From Rhodanobacteraceae bacterium (GTDB lineage Bacteria > Pseudomonadota > Gammaproteobacteria > Xanthomonadales > Rhodanobacteraceae), in NCBI GenBank assembly GCA_012270595.1, contig JAAXIA010000169.1, positions 1 to 9,366 on the forward strand: 9,366 nt of DNA, read 5' to 3'. Both the position numbers and the translations under genes were made by a program. Within the stretch, counting starts at the first letter, position 1; each line of letters opens with the position of its first letter. Shown here one piece after another: positions 8,107 through 9,366 of the stretch. The notes below the pieces were generated by a model. It was not told the DNA's origin. It did not search any database and saw only the letters and a program-made list of their open reading frames with translations.

Positions 8107-8138
8107 GGTGATGTGCATACAGGGTGATGTGCATACAG
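8107..8138. repeat. Perfect 16-bp tandem repeat, two copies
   Basis: GGTGATGTGCATACAG occurs at 8107-8122 and again, base for base and without a gap, at 8123-8138. The copies lie 182 bases before the pilJ start, on the upstream side of the hairpins. Each copy contains the short palindrome TGCA, and the 16-bp period is about one and a half helical turns. It could be a pair of regulator sites or a recent slippage duplication; the sequence alone does not decide. Confidence 0.9.
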
Positions 8139-8164
8139 CGATCAATCTTAAAAAGATAGTTATG

Positions 8165-8257
8165 CCTTCCACGGTGAATGCTCGTGGAGGGTAGGATGCT
8201 GATCGTTGTCGCAAGACAACGCGGTGAAGCCGATCTCGGTAAAGCAGGAAGTCAGCA
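8165..8257 (+). promoter_or_regulatory. Candidate structured 5' leader of pilJ
   Basis: Two structures lie side by side. The first is a hairpin: CCTTCCACG (8165-8173) pairs with CGTGGAGGG (8183-8191) over 9 bp with one G-U pair and a 9-nt loop. The second is a closed domain: TGCTGAT (8197-8203) pairs with GTCAGCA (8251-8257) over 7 bp with one wobble. Inside it are CGTTGTC-GCAA-GACAACG (8204-8221), a perfect 7-bp stem capped by a GNRA tetraloop stacked directly on the outer stem, and a short CCGA-TC-TCGG hairpin (8230-8239). The whole is a three-way-junction shape ending about 60 bases before the pilJ start. No known riboswitch core was recognised. Functional RNA is an inference; the pairings are seen directly. 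Confidence 0.35.
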
Positions 8258-8319
8258 GCAGATTTGCTCACACATGGGTGGATATGCATCAGGTTTGGAG
8301 AAGCAGTGAGGTAAGGCAG

Positions 8320-9366
8320 ATGAGCGCAACAGAGAAGATTGGCAAGGAACGTGGTTATGCCGTCTTCATTATTTTGCTGGTGGCGACGATCAGTTTTGCG
8401 GCGGTCAATTTCTATGTCCTTAATGTGAGGCATAACGAGGACAGACAAACTGTTGAGTTGACCGACAAGGTGGCGGTGCTTTCCCAGCAGATGGCAAGGT
8501 TTGCCCGTGAATCGGTGCGTGGCAGCGCACTTGCACTTGGTGAACTTAAAGAAAGTCATACTTTAATGGTTGCGGTGATGCGGCAATTGCGCAAAGCGAC
8601 TGCTCGTAGCAGCATGGTCTCTTATGCGGAAAGTCCCAGCCAGGCGGTGATTTATGCCGTTACCCGCGTGGATGATATCTGGGAAAAACAGCATCGTGCG
8701 GCTAGCCATCTTTTGGCCAGTAAAACAAAGATTCTGGATGCTTATCAGCGCGCCAATGTGTTCTTCAGGCAGTTGCCATCGCTTAAGGCCCGGATGCGTC
8801 AAGTGATGATTGTGTTGCGCAAGCAGCATGCTCCTACCGACCAGGTACTTAGAGTGTCGCGCCAGATTTTGCTGATGGACCGCATTAATCGTTATGTGCA
8901 AGATGTTTTGCAGGGCGTGACTGGAAAAACGGATGTTTCCAAGAGTTTATTGCGTGATCTACACGAATTGGATGACACGTTTCATGTCCTGCGTGATGGG
9001 GATGCTCCATCTGGTGTCCATGGCACTGGCAATGCTCGCGCGGACAGGCTACTTGCCGATATGCAGCAAAGCTGGAATGGCTTACGTGAACCATTTAGTC
9101 AATTGGCAGCGGTGGCCCACGATTTGATCAGAGTAAACCAGGCTAGTGACCAGATTTTGCTCTATTCCAGAAAAATGTTAATGCGCAGTGATGCACTGAT
9201 CGGTCAGGTCGAGAAACTGTCATCGCAGCGTATCTTTCCGAATGTATGGTGGGGCATCTCGAGCATAGTAGCGGCGATGTTTCTGGCGTTATGGCTGGTG
9301 ATTGTCCTGGTAGGCAATCAGCGCCGTCGTCTCGCAATCAGTATGGCGCTGAACCGGCGCAACCAG
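8320..9366 (+). CDS. pilJ: PilJ-type twitching-motility chemoreceptor (3' end missing)
   Basis: This is an inner-membrane methyl-accepting receptor of the Pil-Chp system, which signals to the CheA-like ChpA to control type IV pilus extension, retraction and surface sensing. The window shows 349 residues. A cytoplasmic N-terminus leads into TM1 (about 13-35, VFIILLVATISFAAVNFYVL). A helical periplasmic domain of about 275 residues follows, and its LTDKVAVLSQQMARFARES (47-65) resembles the PilJ motif ELRVLSQRIAKNA. TM2 lies at about 309-333 (WWGISSIVAAMFLALWLVIV), followed by RRRLAISMALNRRNQ, which in PilJ directly precedes the HAMP-like and signalling regions now cut off by the window edge. 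ATG 8320 is preceded by GAGGTAAGG at 8308-8316, a good ribosome-binding site. An in-frame ATG at 8284 lacks one. No pilI lies immediately upstream, unlike the usual pilGHIJ order, so it could be a stand-alone paralogue. Confidence 0.8.
   Translation, partial: MSATEKIGKERGYAVFIILLVATISFAAVNFYVLNVRHNEDRQTVELTDKVAVLSQQMARFARESVRGSALALGELKESHTLMVAVMRQLRKATARSSMVSYAESPSQAVIYAVTRVDDIWEKQHRAASHLLASKTKILDAYQRANVFFRQLPSLKARMRQVMIVLRKQHAPTDQVLRVSRQILLMDRINRYVQDVLQGVTGKTDVSKSLLRDLHELDDTFHVLRDGDAPSGVHGTGNARADRLLADMQQSWNGLREPFSQLAAVAHDLIRVNQASDQILLYSRKMLMRSDALIGQVEKLSSQRIFPNVWWGISSIVAAMFLALWLVIVLVGNQRRRLAISMALNRRNQ

Larger units (their letters stand above)
7922..8319. other. Divergent intergenic region between the permease and pilJ
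   Basis: These 398 bases separate divergent starts and hold no convincing gene. From the permease side they contain its presumed leader, then a perfect 16-bp tandem repeat (8107-8138). An AT-rich stretch with a 5-bp hairpin (ATCTT, AAA, AAGAT; 8145-8157) and a TAGTTATG sequence follows, then a strong hairpin, a branched fold (8165-8257) and finally the pilJ ribosome-binding site. I could not place a sigma-70 promoter with both boxes for either gene. The region must carry both promoters unless the genes are read from elsewhere. Confidence 0.6.

Noticed and set aside
8111..8194. A 27-codon plus-strand frame starting in the tandem repeat, as a leader peptide
   Set aside because: There is no ribosome-binding site and no attenuator-like codon pattern, and it overlaps the repeat and hairpin.
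8165..8257. Cyclic-di-GMP-I, cobalamin or glycine riboswitch
   Set aside because: The GNRA-capped stem and AAGCC stretch superficially recall the c-di-GMP-I fold, but the conserved core segments of these classes are not present.
7912..8559. Minus-strand 215-residue frame spanning the intergenic region into pilJ
   Set aside because: It is antisense to pilJ, rich in His/Cys/Arg with no domain, and unsupported by a ribosome-binding site.

Overview
The window looks like a stretch of a mid-GC gammaproteobacterial chromosome, or possibly a betaproteobacterial one. The basis is a tRNA-Ser with its CCA end encoded in the DNA, a PilJ-type twitching-motility receptor, a TviB-type nucleotide-sugar dehydrogenase and an SLC13/RCK permease. 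I cannot name a genus from the sequence.

Left part (1-3297), likely accessory DNA. A type I restriction subunit HsdR of the EcoR124I (type IC) kind runs in from the left edge with all its nuclease and helicase motifs intact. Sixteen bases after its stop, on the opposite strand, lies the C-terminal half of a phage GH24 lysozyme (endolysin), an 86-residue remnant missing its catalytic N-terminus. The remnant lies between hsdR and the 3' end of a tRNA-Ser(CGA) gene. This is the usual geometry of a prophage or genomic island inserted at a tRNA 3' end, so I read the left side as the right-hand end of such an island, carrying a restriction system. The other end is outside the window.

Centre (3298-5977). 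The tRNA-Ser gene has a good sigma-70 promoter on the minus strand. It is followed by a small PP2C-type protein phosphatase (+), a convergent two-helix membrane protein of unknown function (-), and a complete TviB-like UDP-N-acetylglucosamine 6-dehydrogenase (+) with no other polysaccharide genes around it.

Right part (5978-9366). An SLC13-family permease with two cytoplasmic RCK_C domains (-) converges on tviB. It diverges from a partial pilJ homologue (+) that runs off the right edge just before the HAMP/signalling region. The 398-base divergent intergenic region holds a perfect abutting 16-bp tandem repeat, a long hairpin and a branched fold with a GCAA tetraloop upstream of the pilJ ribosome-binding site. 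It is the least explained non-coding segment here.

I found no CRISPR array, complete insertion sequence, rRNA or replication origin. The most distinctive items are the lysozyme remnant at the tRNA-Ser junction and the structured, repeat-bearing pilJ leader. I do not see convincing evidence for a wholly new multi-gene system.
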